From: Acinetobacter sp. ANC 7912
GTDB taxonomy: Bacteria; Pseudomonadota; Gammaproteobacteria; Pseudomonadales; Moraxellaceae
NCBI RefSeq assembly: GCF_039862785.1
Contig: NZ_CP156795.1
Coordinates: forward strand, 620,001-684,000
Length of the DNA stretch: 64,000 bases
Direction of reading: 5' to 3'
The notes beneath the pieces were generated by a model. That model ran no database searches. It was not told the origin of the DNA and saw nothing but the letters and a program-made list of their open reading frames with translations. The position numbers and the translations under genes were made by a program. Shown here one piece after another: positions 36,463-49,712 of the stretch; position 1 is the stretch's first letter; each line of letters opens with the position of its first letter.

Positions 36463-36685
36463 AGAACTAAACACCCTGAAATTAAAAACAAATTATGGGG
36501 GAATGCTTTGTGGTCGCCTAGTTATTTCGCTGCATCGTGTGGAGGTGCTCCCATTGGGATTATTAAACAATATATCCAACAACAGCAAACACCGCATTAG
36601 CAATCCTAGCTAATCCCCACAAGGGGGACTAGCGGATTGCAGCCTTATATCCCCGCCCTGAAGGGCGAGGTTTTACGGCTAAAGG

Positions 36686-37076
36686 GATAAAATTGTCAAT
36701 TTTAAAATGCTTTTATACATCTCTAGCTTTTATGGGTAGACATGATTGATCCAGTTTAGTGGTAAGAAATATTTGTGATTGAGGAAAGGTGAAAATAAAA
36801 AAATGAAATTAATAACGAATAGTTGAAATTGTTTGTGAGTTTAAATTTTTTGGATATGGAGTTTTTAATTCTATTACTTTGATTTTGTTTCTGGTGAAGT
36901 AATGTATTTAATGAGATTTCAGGAAAATAATTTTTTTAAAAATAGAAGAAGGGTGGGGATTAATTAGTAAAAATAGAAAATATTTAAATATCGAAGAGAA
37001 ATTAGTCAAAAAATAAGAAAAACCTGCTTTTCTGTAGAATAAATAAACAGACGGTAGATTTTATTAAAAATAGGGG
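36686..37076. other. AT-rich intergenic region upstream of the rRNA promoters
   Basis: This stretch of about 390 bases of very AT-rich DNA with A and T tracts lies upstream of the rRNA P1 promoter and may serve as UP-element or Fis-type activation sequence. No gene is seen. Confidence 0.4.
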
Positions 37077-37104
37077 TTGCGTGTGTTTGGATTTGCTCTA
37101 TAAT
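37077..37104 (+). promoter_or_regulatory. rRNA operon promoter P1
   Basis: TTGCGT (37077-37082), a 16-base spacer and a perfect TATAAT (37099-37104), with AT-rich DNA upstream. Confidence 0.8.
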
Positions 37105-37216
37105 GCACATCCATCGGCGGTGATGTTAATTAAAACTTCTGATAAAACAGTAACTTAGTATGAAATGGTTGAGTTAGGTTTTAGAAAGGAAGTTTAAAAA
37201 TAATTTACATTACATG

Positions 37217-37244
37217 TTGACTTTCATTTTAGAAAGCGTAATAT
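37217..37244 (+). promoter_or_regulatory. rRNA operon promoter P2
   Basis: TTGACT (37217-37222), a 16-base spacer and TAATAT (37239-37244), about 140 bases after P1 and about 210 bases before 16S. Confidence 0.75.
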
Positions 37245-37455
37245 AGCCGACCTAGCTTGATGCTGACGAAGCATGAAGACGATCATTAAGAGATTATGAA
37301 GAACAACTTGTGTGGATTTTTACCGGTTGATCGATTGAATATATTTTCATTGATTAATGGTAGAAATTACTCGAAGTTTATTTGAGCGAATTTTTGTCAG
37401 TAATTGATGAGCCAGAATTAAGTACTTTGTCTTAACTAAAGTACAAAATGATTTT

Positions 37456-38992
<1,537 letters not shown>

Positions 38993-39053
38993 ACGAAAGA
39001 TTGACGATCGGTAAGAATCCACAACAAGTTGTTCTTCATGACGATGTATCTGA

Positions 39054-39130
<77 letters not shown>

Positions 39131-39166
39131 TGACATACTTTAGATACATTGACTTATTGATAAGCT

Positions 39167-39242
39167 GGGGACTTAGCTTAGTTGGTAGAGCGCCTGCTTT
39201 GCACGCAGGAGGTCAGGAGTTCGACTCTCCTAGTCTCCACCA
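39167..39242 (+). tRNA. tRNA-Ala (anticodon TGC)
   Basis: A 76-base tRNA in the 16S-23S spacer with anticodon loop TTTGCAC and an encoded CCA. Confidence 0.97.
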
Positions 39243-39640
39243 CGTATTCGTTCGAATACGTAATAAGCAAACAGTTTGATAGCTTATAGAGATTAGTGAA
39301 ATGGAAGCGTATACTACGCACCACTTACTAATCTCTGTGATTTATCACAGTAACGTAGTCTGACGAAGATACGTTAAATCATTAACAGAATATATTTGAG
39401 TTGAAATAATTTGTTCAATCTCATAAGAGAGCGGAAACGACACAACTTTGGTTGTGAAGTTGAAGTGATTGAATGAGAACTAGCGAAATTAACTGAATCA
39501 AGCGTTTTGGTACGTGAATCTAATTGAAGCTGTACGGTGCTTAAGTGCACAGAACAACAAACTGTAAGAGAAGCCAGTTTACTGGTGGAACTTGTTGCTA
39601 CACTGACTTGTAGGTGTAACGACTGTTTGGGGTTGTATAG
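39243..39640 (+). other. 16S-23S internal transcribed spacer, distal part
   Basis: About 400 bases between tRNA-Ala and 23S. It holds the leader that pairs with the 23S 3' flank for processing; no gene is seen. Short ORFs here are chance. Confidence 0.7.
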
Positions 39641-42534
<2,894 letters not shown>

Positions 42535-42699
42535 CCAAGCAGTTGTATACAAAGCAACAATTGATTCATAAAGCATCAAAGCAACTTGATTTAGTTGAAA
42601 TGCTAGATACAATGTTCAACTCAGATTATCCTGTTAATAACTCATTTGGAAAAAACCTTGGCGCAAACCTAAGACCAAGCGAGTATCCATCCCAGTTGT

Positions 42700-42813
42700 G
42701 CTGGCGACCATAGCAAGAGTGAACCACCTGATCCCTTCCCGAACTCAGAAGTGAAACCTCTTCGCGCTGATGGTAGTGTGGCGTTTGCCATGTGAGAGTA
42801 AGTCATCGCCAGC
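42700..42813 (+). rRNA. rrf: 5S ribosomal RNA
   Basis: About 114 bases from GCTGGCGACCATAGCAAG to CATCGCCAGC, with the CCGAACTCAGAAGTGAAA core. It closes the rRNA operon, 165 bases after 23S. Confidence 0.96.
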
Positions 42814-42825
42814 TCATTATTCCAG

Positions 42826-42858
42826 ACACCCCCTGACTAGTGCAGGGGGTGTTTTTTT
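42826..42858 (+). terminator. terminator of the rRNA operon
   Basis: ACACCCCCTG / CAGGGGGTGT with a seven-base loop and seven Ts. Confidence 0.96.
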
Positions 42859-42885
42859 ATGCATGGATTTTTTATTTTCCGAAAT

Positions 42886-42913
42886 AAAAAAACCAGCACA
42901 AGGCTGGTTTTTT
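42886..42913. terminator. bidirectional terminator, mainly for the sspA-sspB-hypothetical operon
   Basis: AAAACCAG...CTGGTTTT with A and T tracts on both sides, just past the stop of the 217-residue protein gene. Confidence 0.85.
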
Positions 42914-42927
42914 ATGAGGTAGATTGC

Positions 42928-43581
42928 TTAAGCAAATATTTTCAGTACTGCATCGACAAGTACCCACAGGATTGCAATGGCAACGATTGGTTCTACAATT
43001 TTAGACCAGGTTGGTGCATTGACTACAGTGACTTCTTCAACGTCATGTTCCTGGTGGTGAGTATTCTGGCTGACCATCTGATTAAACTCCTTCATCGTTG
43101 CCTCCAATGATATATCTTCTTGTGGCACGGGTTTAGAGCCTTTCAGTTCTAATAGGTTATTTGTTGTCCAAACCCAATCATCTGCCTGACCGGAAAGATG
43201 TTCGATCTGGCCGTATAGCAATTCCTGAATACTGTTTAAATTGTGGTTGCCTGTATCATGTAATTGTTTGAGTTCGAGCAACTGTAATTTAAAAATTTCA
43301 AACAGACTTTCTTCCTGTTCTGTACGGGAAAGTTTGGATTCATTTGAGGAAACTGTAGAAAGGTGACGGGCAATTTCCTGAATATAGAGATCATCAGGAT
43401 GATTGATTTCGGTATAGATTTTCTTAGGGTCAAGACGCCATTCAGAGATGAGCTTGCCTAAAGTCAGTGCGCTGAGTTCAGTGATATAAGCGCGGCGTTC
43501 CTGCTTCGGATACTGACTTAGAAGCTCAGGCTTTTGAGTTTCTATCTGTTCAACAAAATATTGTACTAAATCAAAAGCCAT
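42928..43581 (-). CDS. hypothetical protein with C-terminal membrane anchor
   Basis: A 217-residue protein of no family I can name. The body is hydrophilic and helical (starting MAFDLVQYFVEQIETQKPEL), and the last 25 residues (IVEPIVAIAILWVLVDAVLKIFA) form a single membrane helix at the extreme C-terminus, so it looks tail-anchored. It lies 19 bases after sspB on the same strand, with a shared terminator, so it is probably the third gene of an sspA-sspB operon. A role near ClpXP or the membrane would be speculation. Confidence 0.75.
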   Translation of the reverse strand: MAFDLVQYFVEQIETQKPELLSQYPKQERRAYITELSALTLGKLISEWRLDPKKIYTEINHPDDLYIQEIARHLSTVSSNESKLSRTEQEESLFEIFKLQLLELKQLHDTGNHNLNSIQELLYGQIEHLSGQADDWVWTTNNLLELKGSKPVPQEDISLEATMKEFNQMVSQNTHHQEHDVEEVTVVNAPTWSKIVEPIVAIAILWVLVDAVLKIFA

Positions 43582-43600
43582 TCACTTACTCCATTTTTAT

Positions 43601-44029
43601 TTAATCTAATAACCTTAGGCTTGGTTTTTTCTTAGGTTGTTCGGTTTTTTCTTCAGTGGTTGATTTTAAAGCATCTTCTTCAATTTGTGTATGTTCATAT
43701 TCATTTGGATCGAAGAATAAACCTTGACCGTTTTCACGCGCATAGATACCGAGTACTGCTGGCATAGGTACGTAAATATCACGTGATACGCCGCCAAAAC
43801 GGGCAGAAAAGGTAATTGCATCATTGCTCATGTGTAGCGCATGTACAGCATGTGGCACGATATTCAGAATGATCTGACCATCCTTCACAAATTGCTCTGG
43901 AACCATGGTATTTGGGCGAGTTGCATCTACCAGCAGGTAAGGGGTCATATTGTTGTCACAGATCCATTCATAGATCGCACGGGCCATGTATGGACGTGTA
44001 GGCATAAGCTGGAATTCCTGTTCAGACAT
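43601..44029 (-). CDS. sspB: ClpXP protease specificity-enhancing factor SspB
   Basis: A 142-residue adaptor that delivers ssrA-tagged proteins to ClpXP. The folded N-terminal domain (PTRPYMARAIYEWICDN, then HALHMSNDAITFSARFGG and IYVPMPAVLGIYAREN) matches the family. A flexible linker ends in the ClpX-binding tail PSLRLLD, much like the LRVVK-type tail of E. coli SspB. It follows sspA by nine bases. Confidence 0.95.
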   Translation of the reverse strand: MSEQEFQLMPTRPYMARAIYEWICDNNMTPYLLVDATRPNTMVPEQFVKDGQIILNIVPHAVHALHMSNDAITFSARFGGVSRDIYVPMPAVLGIYARENGQGLFFDPNEYEHTQIEEDALKSTTEEKTEQPKKKPSLRLLD

Positions 44030-44038
44030 AATCTTTCT

Positions 44039-44692
44039 CTACGAATGTGTTAATAGGGATGAATAGCGGTTTTTTTCTTGTAGGGTCATCGATTTGATAA
44101 ATGCTGGACGACTAAAAATCCGCTGACAATATAAATGGAATGGACGGCATTGCTGTTGAGGTAATTCTATACCCATACTCGGCAAACGGATAAATATTGG
44201 TGCCAGCATGCAATCCAGGATGCTGAATTGTTCAGACATGAAATAAGGAAAATGCTGAAATAACGGCATCAATGAAATTAGGATATCGCGTAGCTGTTTT
44301 TGCGCTTTTGCTTTTGCAGCTGAATCTAGAGTATCCGGGTGTTTGAGCATAATATCCGCTAGCTTTAGCCAGTCATGTTCAAAGCGCCACAGGTACTGTC
44401 GTTGCTCTGCACGCGGCATCGGCGCGTCAGCATACAGCTTATTCTGCCGGTAACGGTCATCAATATATTCAGAGATAATCGGGGTGATAAACAATTTTAG
44501 ATCATTTTCGATCAGCATGGGCAGCTGATTATAAGGATTCAGGCTGGCCAGATCTTCATCATCGTGATCCACTAAAATCAGGTTATATTTAATCTGTTTT
44601 TCGGCAAGTACGTAGCGAATCCAATGGGAACGAAAGTCATCGGCATGGCTGTATAAGGTGAGTCCTTGAAGAGGCGCGCTTTCGACTGACAT
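44039..44692 (-). CDS. sspA: stringent starvation protein A
   Basis: A 217-residue glutathione-S-transferase-fold protein that associates with RNA polymerase. A thioredoxin-like N-terminal domain (GLTLYSHADDFRSHWIR, NPYNQLPMLIENDLKL) and a helical C-terminal domain are visible. It is first in the operon with sspB. In other gamma-proteobacteria SspA is a stress and virulence regulator without GST activity. Confidence 0.93.
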   Translation of the reverse strand: MSVESAPLQGLTLYSHADDFRSHWIRYVLAEKQIKYNLILVDHDDEDLASLNPYNQLPMLIENDLKLFITPIISEYIDDRYRQNKLYADAPMPRAEQRQYLWRFEHDWLKLADIMLKHPDTLDSAAKAKAQKQLRDILISLMPLFQHFPYFMSEQFSILDCMLAPIFIRLPSMGIELPQQQCRPFHLYCQRIFSRPAFIKSMTLQEKNRYSSLLTHS

Positions 44693-44820
44693 AAATCCTG
44701 AGTATATTTTAGTGAGTAAAATAGGATACTAAAAATCAACCTAAAAAGCACGAAGCATAAAACATCATTGGGCGTTAAGCTGGGTAGAGTATTAGAAAAA
44801 AATGTATGGAGTAGAACAAG

Positions 44821-44940
44821 ATGATGATCAAACTGGCGTTGATTCTGCTACTGATTTTAATTGGTGTGATTAACTATTATTTAACCAAGTCCTTCTGGTG
44901 CCATGAAGGGGTATGGGGCAAAGACGTGCATGAACAATAA
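44821..44940 (+). CDS. small membrane protein, 39 residues
   Basis: The translation is MMIKLALILLLILIGVINYY followed by a short hydrophilic tail containing one Cys (FWCHEGVWG) and ending HEQ. A hydrophobic helix covers residues 3-20. GGAG lies nine bases before the ATG and a terminator hairpin follows 38 bases after the stop, which is good support for a real gene. It is divergent from sspA and convergent with rpsI. I do not know the family; it resembles small stress-type inner-membrane proteins only in plan. Confidence 0.65.
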   Translation: MMIKLALILLLILIGVINYYLTKSFWCHEGVWGKDVHEQ

Positions 44941-44977
44941 ATAATGAGTGAATAAGTGGTTTTTTAAGAGATATAAA

Positions 44978-45005
44978 AAAACCCTGGATAAACCAGGGCT
45001 TTTTG
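44978..45005. terminator. bidirectional terminator between small membrane protein gene and rpsI
   Basis: AAAACCCTGG, loop ATAAA and CCAGGG(C)TTTT with A and T tracts on both sides. Confidence 0.85.
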
Positions 45006-45023
45006 TCCGATTCGGTAAACAGA

Positions 45024-45410
45024 TTAACGTTTAGAGAATTGAGGACGTTTACGAGCTTTACGTAAACCAAGTTTCTTACGTTCAACTTCACGAGCATCAC
45101 GAGTAACGAAACCAGCTTGACGAAGAGCAGGTTTAAGAGTTTCGTCAGCAGCGATCAGCGCACGAGTGATACCGTGACGGATAGCGCCTGCTTGACCACC
45201 GATACCACCACCAGCAACAGTGATGTAAAGGTCATATTTTTCAGTCGCTTCAAGAAGCTCAAGTGGTTGACGAACAACCATACGAGCAGTCTCACGACCG
45301 AAGTATTGTTCTAGAGAACGGTTGTTGATTACGAGTTTACCAGTACCAGCAGATAGGAAAACACGTGCAGTTGCGGTCTTACGGCGACCTGTACCATAGT
45401 TAGTAGCCAT
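45024..45410 (-). CDS. rpsI: 30S ribosomal protein S9
   Basis: A 128-residue S9. It has the typical [14 protein letters not shown] start, [11 protein letters not shown], and the basic C-terminal tail [12 protein letters not shown] that reaches the P-site tRNA. It follows rplM by 12 bases, the standard L13-S9 operon. Confidence 0.98.
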   Translation of the reverse strand: MATNYGTGRRKTATARVFLSAGTGKLVINNRSLEQYFGRETARMVVRQPLELLEATEKYDLYITVAGGGIGGQAGAIRHGITRALIAADETLKPALRQAGFVTRDAREVERKKLGLRKARKRPQFSKR

Positions 45411-45422
45411 GTGCTGTATCCC

Positions 45423-45851
45423 TTAGATGTCCAAAACTTGTGGCTGTTGAGCTGTGTGAGGATGCTCAGCACCAGCGTACACTTTCATTTTCTTGATCAT
45501 TGCATAACCAAGAGGACCTTTTGGCAACATACCTTTTACAGCGCGTTGGAAGATTTCTTCTGGTTTGTGAGCAACTAATTTTTCAAAGTTAGTTTCACGG
45601 ATACCACCAGGGAAACCAGTGTGGCGATAGTATTTCTTGTCAAGCGGTTTGTTACCAGTTACTTGAACTTGCTCAGCGTTAATAACAACGATGTAATCAC
45701 CAGTGTCAACGTGAGGAGTATAAGAAGTTTTGTGCTTACCGCGTAAACGACGAGCGATTTCAGTCGCGAGACGACCTAAAGTTTTGCCAGAAGCATCAAC
45801 AACGTACCAGTCGTGTTGAACTTCAGCTGGCTTAGCGCTGAGAGTTTTCAT
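45423..45851 (-). CDS. rplM: 50S ribosomal protein L13
   Basis: A 142-residue L13. Recognisable parts are [19 protein letters not shown] near the N-terminus, [18 protein letters not shown] and the [20 protein letters not shown] signature. It is the first gene of the rplM-rpsI operon and has a hairpin in its leader. Confidence 0.98.
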   Translation of the reverse strand: MKTLSAKPAEVQHDWYVVDASGKTLGRLATEIARRLRGKHKTSYTPHVDTGDYIVVINAEQVQVTGNKPLDKKYYRHTGFPGGIRETNFEKLVAHKPEEIFQRAVKGMLPKGPLGYAMIKKMKVYAGAEHPHTAQQPQVLDI

Positions 45852-46151
45852 TAAACCACTACCTATTATAGTTGGTTTGGACTATGGAAGCTGTCCAAAC
45901 AAAAAGGAGACGAGATTCTAAACGAATACGTGAAGAATCACAAATGAAAATTAAAAATTTCAAGCGCTGTATTTTAATCAATCTCTTTGGCGAAGGGAAG
46001 GAAAAATCAACAAGAACGATGAAAAACTGACAAGATATTTGTAACTTGGCTTTTTACCCATGAATAGCCTTCATTATCAAAGGCAAAACAGATTGCTGTA
46101 CGCAGGTAATAGGGAATGAGGCTATAATATTGAACAGCTTAGAGAATCGAG
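45852..46151. other. intergenic region between rplM and pdxA
   Basis: 300 bases with divergent promoters. A leader hairpin of rplM lies at 45875-45900; a TATAAT (46122-46127, in GGCTATAATATTG) is a probable -10 for pdxA. Confidence 0.5.
45875..45900 (-). promoter_or_regulatory. hairpin in the rplM leader
   Basis: An 8-bp perfect stem GTTTGGAC / GTCCAAAC with a ten-base loop lies 24 bases before the rplM start. It could be an autoregulatory site for L13 (known in E. coli), but no sequence match was tested. Confidence 0.4.
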
Positions 46152-47126
46152 ATGAAGATGCTGCCTTTATATGTCACCAGTGGTGAACCTGCCGGAATTG
46201 GTCCTGATATCTGCCTGAGTCTGGCCGATCGTGTTGATGAGCGTCCAGTGGTGGTGCTGGCAGATAAGGAAATGTTAGGTGCGCGTGCCCAGCAGTTAAA
46301 CCTTGACGTTAAATTGGTGGCTTATCAAGAGCAAACGACTTCTTCAGAAAAAGGTCAGCTCTATGTCGAGCATGTACCGTTAAAAGAGCAAGTGATATTA
46401 GGTGAGTTAAACCACCATAACGCTGCTTATGTATTGGAACAGTTGCGTCGTTCTGCGGACTATGCTATGTCTGGCAAAAGTGTCGGGGTCGCTACAGCAC
46501 CTGTGCAGAAGTCGGTCATTAATGATGCTGGGATTCATTTCAGTGGTCATACCGAGTATTACCAGGAATGCGCAGGTGTACCGCGTGTGGTCATGATGTT
46601 AGCCACCAAAACCTTGCGTGTAGCGTTGGCAACCACCCATCTGCCACTTCGTGCAGTCGCCGATGCAATTACGCCTGAACGACTGCATCAGGTCATTAAT
46701 ATCCTGATTCACGACCTAAAATCCAAATTTAAAATTGAGCATCCGCATATTCTGGTCTGTGGTTTAAACCCACATGCAGGTGAGGGCGGTTATCTAGGGA
46801 TGGAAGAGATTGAAGTAATCAATCCGGTACTGGAAAGCTACCGTGCGCAAGGGATTAACATGAGCTTAAGTCTGCCCGCTGATACCCTATTTACTCCAGA
46901 AAACCTGAAAGATGCCGATGCGGTGCTGGCGATGTATCACGATCAGGGCTTACCTGTGCTAAAATCGCAGGGCTTTGGTGAAGCCATCAATATTACTTTG
47001 GGCTTACCGTTTATTCGAACCTCTGTCGATCATGGCACAGCACTCTCCCTCGCAGGTACAGGCCTTGCGAAAAGCTCAAGCTTGCATGTGGCTGTGGATT
47101 TGGCGCTGGATTTAGCGCGTCAATGA
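46152..47126 (+). CDS. pdxA: 4-hydroxythreonine-4-phosphate dehydrogenase
   Basis: A 324-residue enzyme of pyridoxal phosphate synthesis. TSGEPAGIGPDI near the N-terminus, FSGHTEYYQECAG (metal-binding His), GLNPHAGEGGYLG and AMYHDQGLPVLK with the second metal-site His match the family. The ATG at 46152 is used; a Met two residues on is possible. pdxA-rsmA-apaH form a likely operon, the same order as in E. coli. Confidence 0.96.
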   Translation: MKMLPLYVTSGEPAGIGPDICLSLADRVDERPVVVLADKEMLGARAQQLNLDVKLVAYQEQTTSSEKGQLYVEHVPLKEQVILGELNHHNAAYVLEQLRRSADYAMSGKSVGVATAPVQKSVINDAGIHFSGHTEYYQECAGVPRVVMMLATKTLRVALATTHLPLRAVADAITPERLHQVINILIHDLKSKFKIEHPHILVCGLNPHAGEGGYLGMEEIEVINPVLESYRAQGINMSLSLPADTLFTPENLKDADAVLAMYHDQGLPVLKSQGFGEAINITLGLPFIRTSVDHGTALSLAGTGLAKSSSLHVAVDLALDLARQ

Positions 47127-47156
47127 TCTCGTCTTTATTACACGTTGGAAATGTCT

Positions 47157-47972
47157 ATGTATCAGATTAATGCCTTAAACCCAAAAGATGAAGGGCATCA
47201 CACGCGTAAGCGTTTTGGTCAAAACTTCTTACATGACCAACGTGTCATTGCCAAAATTGTACGTTCGGTGAATCCACGTCCGGGCGACAATGTTGTCGAA
47301 ATTGGTCCGGGCTTAGCTGCTTTGACTTCACCACTGATTGGTGAATGCGATGCATTGACGGTAATTGAGCTTGACCGTGACCTGGCGGCTGGGCTACCGG
47401 GGCGTGTTCCACATCCTGAACGTCTGGCGATTGTTGAAACCGATGCACTGAAATTCGACTTCTCGAAATTATTTGAAGAAGATCGTCCACTACGTGTTGT
47501 CGGTAACCTGCCATACAATATTTCGACACCATTATTATTCCATCTCTTGGAATTTGGTGACAAAGTCAAAGACATGCACTTCATGCTGCAAAAAGAAGTG
47601 GTCGATCGTATTACCGCAGAACCGAATACCAAAGAATATGGTCGTCTGTCAGTCATGATTCAGTATTACTGCAAGCCGACTTTCCTGTTTGAAGTGCCAC
47701 CGGGCTCATTTAACCCGCCACCAAAAGTAACGTCTGCGGTATTCCGTCTAGAGCCTTATGACGTGAAACCAATCGTGGCGAAAAATGAAAAAGCCTTGGC
47801 ACGACTGGTGTCACATGTCTTTACCCAGCGTCGTAAAACTTTGCGTAACAGCTTAAAAGGCATGCTGGTGGAAGATGGTTTTGAAAAAGCAGGCGTGGAT
47901 CCAATGGCACGTCCTGAAACCTTAACGCTCACTCAATTTGTTGCTCTTTCAGATCAAATGGTAGATGCATAA
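47157..47972 (+). CDS. rsmA: 16S rRNA dimethyladenosine transferase (KsgA)
   Basis: A 271-residue S-adenosylmethionine-dependent enzyme that dimethylates two adjacent adenines near the 16S 3' end. KRFGQNFLHD, the SAM site VEIGPGLAALT, and the catalytic NLPYNIST motif are clear. I start at the ATG at 47157 with GGAA six bases upstream; the frame also opens at a TTG at 47145 and an ATG at 47151. It ends directly against the apaH start. Confidence 0.96.
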   Translation: MYQINALNPKDEGHHTRKRFGQNFLHDQRVIAKIVRSVNPRPGDNVVEIGPGLAALTSPLIGECDALTVIELDRDLAAGLPGRVPHPERLAIVETDALKFDFSKLFEEDRPLRVVGNLPYNISTPLLFHLLEFGDKVKDMHFMLQKEVVDRITAEPNTKEYGRLSVMIQYYCKPTFLFEVPPGSFNPPPKVTSAVFRLEPYDVKPIVAKNEKALARLVSHVFTQRRKTLRNSLKGMLVEDGFEKAGVDPMARPETLTLTQFVALSDQMVDA

Positions 47973-48821
47973 ATGTCTCGCGAAAATATTCGATACAACT
48001 ATGTGATTGGTGATGTGCAAGGTTGTTTTGAAGCCTTGAAAGCATTGCTGAAAAAAATTCAGTTTGATGCGGATCAAGATTTTCTCTGGTTTGCTGGTGA
48101 CCTGGTGGCTCGAGGCGAAAACTCGGTGGGGGCACTGCGTTTTATCAAGAAACTGGCAGAAAATGGCGCTGCAGCGACGGTATTGGGAAATCATGACCTG
48201 ACGCTGCTGGCTTGTGCGCGTGGCCTGAAAAAAGTCAAAGATAAAGACAATGTCTGGGATGTAATTAACGCCCTGGAAAGTGATGATCTGATCGACTGGT
48301 TGCGTAAACAACCTTTGTGCCTGTTTCCGAATGAACAGACAATTTTGACTCATGCGGGTATTCCCTTGAACTGGACCGCTGAACAGACTGCGCAACTGTC
48401 CAAAGAAGTCGAAGCGGTGCTTGCTCATGAAGACTTTGATGTGGTCGATGCTTTCCTGAAAGAGATGTATGGTACTGAGCCTGATCTGTGGTCAGAAGAT
48501 CTGCAAGGACATGAGCGTTTACGTTGTATTGTCAACTATCTGACCCGTATGCGTCTGACCGATGCGGAAGGCCGGATGGAGTTCAGCTTTAAGGAATCGC
48601 TGGATGATCCAATGCCGGAAGGCTTTAAACCATGGTTTGAATTTGAATCCAAAGCGGCTCAAACCCATCAAATCCTGTTTGGTCACTGGGCTGGCCTGCA
48701 AGGCAAGAAAATCTCGGATTGCATCCAGAATGTAGATGGTGGCTGTGTCTGGGGTAATCAGCTAATGGCCTTCCGTCTAGAAGACCAGCAGATGTTTGCA
48801 GTCGATAATCCAATGTTCTGA
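47973..48821 (+). CDS. apaH: symmetrical bis(5'-nucleosyl)-tetraphosphatase
   Basis: A 282-residue metallophosphatase that hydrolyses Ap4A to two ADP. Metal-site motifs: YVIGDVQGCFEAL (GDxxG), WFAGDLVARGENS (GDxxxRG) and VLGNHDLT (GNH). The ATG follows the rsmA TAA with no gap. A copy of the IS3-family element was inserted 12 bases after its stop codon. Confidence 0.96.
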   Translation: MSRENIRYNYVIGDVQGCFEALKALLKKIQFDADQDFLWFAGDLVARGENSVGALRFIKKLAENGAAATVLGNHDLTLLACARGLKKVKDKDNVWDVINALESDDLIDWLRKQPLCLFPNEQTILTHAGIPLNWTAEQTAQLSKEVEAVLAHEDFDVVDAFLKEMYGTEPDLWSEDLQGHERLRCIVNYLTRMRLTDAEGRMEFSFKESLDDPMPEGFKPWFEFESKAAQTHQILFGHWAGLQGKKISDCIQNVDGGCVWGNQLMAFRLEDQQMFAVDNPMF

Positions 48822-48951
48822 TTTATTCACTTATGTCTTGTCCTGAAATAGATTGACAGTATTCCACTTCAAACCGAGTTAAGCAATTAGCTCGGTTTTT
48901 GTTTGCTCATACATCTGATTCGGGGTGTTCATATTTAAACTTAAATGCGGT

Positions 48952-49689
48952 CTATAACAATTGTAAATCATGATAGATTCCGCAATTAAGTGATCTAACT
49001 CCTTCATGGTTTGACATCGCGTGGTTAAAAAACTCCTGCTTTAATATTCCATTAATTCGCTCTGCTAATGCATTCTGATAACAGTCCTTGCCATCTGTCA
49101 TGGAAGGACATATCCCATAATGGCGCAATGCCGATTGATATAGCTCAGAGCAATATTGAGCACCTCTATCTGAATGATGAATCATCCTAGTCGCTCGATC
49201 TGTCGCTTGCTGCATCGCCATATGTAGAGCCTGCACAACATTCTCCGCACGCATATCATTCGATAACTTATAACCTTTAATCTGTCGGGTATAAGCATCT
49301 GTCACCAAGGATAAATAATGCACACCTTCAGCACTCTCAACATAGGTAATATCACTAACAAAGACTTCATTGGCTTGCACTGCTGAATAATCCTTTAATA
49401 AATTTGGATGCTTCTTCATCCAATGCTTGCTATCCGTAGTTTTTGTATAGCGACGCTTAGGGCGAATCAATAAGTTATTTTCTTTCAATATTTTAAATAA
49501 CTGATCCCGTCCACACTTTAAACCACGTTGCAACAATTTGCCTTTAATAAGCCAATACAGCTTACGTGTTCCGATACTTGGCATGAGACAGCGATATTCC
49601 ATAACCAACTCAAGTATTTGTTCAGTTGCTTGTGCAGTCATTTGAGCACGTTTTTCTGCTTGATAATAAGCTTGTCGGGTGATTCCCAA
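48952..49689 (-). pseudogene. IS3-family transposase OrfB, copy 2, C-terminal frameshift
   Basis: Same protein as in copy 1 up to the LKQEF after the catalytic Glu, then an added A near 49025-49031 shifts the frame. It ends after 245 residues with an unrelated tail. The DDE triad is present, but the last about 46 residues, including YNCYRPHLSLN, are lost. The element is probably inactive on its own but could be mobilised by copy 1. A sequencing error in a run of As cannot be excluded. Confidence 0.88.
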
Positions 49690-49712
49690 CCACTGACAAT
49701 AACGTGAAACGC

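Larger units (their letters stand above)
35110..36600 (+). pseudogene. Y1 transposase tnpA (IS200/IS605) split by an IS30-family insertion
   Basis: The first 93 codons (35110-35388) encode the HUH domain with HVH (residues 64-66, in DGEHDHVHLL). The gene is then interrupted by a 1074-bp IS30-family element. The rest (36466-36600) continues in frame with TKHPEIKNKLWG, SPSYFAASCGGAP and the catalytic Tyr129 in IIKQYIQQQ, ending at TAG. Removing the element and one copy of the AGA duplication gives an intact 137-residue TnpA, the normal size. As it stands, the HUH motif and the tyrosine are on separate pieces, so the enzyme cannot work. A GTG/ATG start upstream of 35110 is less likely. Confidence 0.93.
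34015..36685. mobile_element. IS200/IS605-type element interrupted by an IS30-family element
   Basis: Divergent tnpB (minus) and tnpA (plus) are bounded by hairpin-forming ends. At left, CTCCG...CGGAG lies next to GATGTCA (minus strand, near 34015-34045). At right, CGCCCT-GA-AGGGCG (36654-36667) is followed by GGTTTTACGG. A further stem (CTAATCCCC...GGGGGACTAG) lies at 36607-36632. IS605 elements end in such subterminal hairpins and make no target duplication, so the outer borders are approximate. It lies between the tRNA cluster and the rRNA operon. Confidence 0.85.

Noticed and set aside
42859..43110. Plus-strand 83-codon ORF after the rRNA operon
   Set aside because: It is antisense to the tail of the 217-residue protein gene, spans its bidirectional terminator and lacks a ribosome-binding site.
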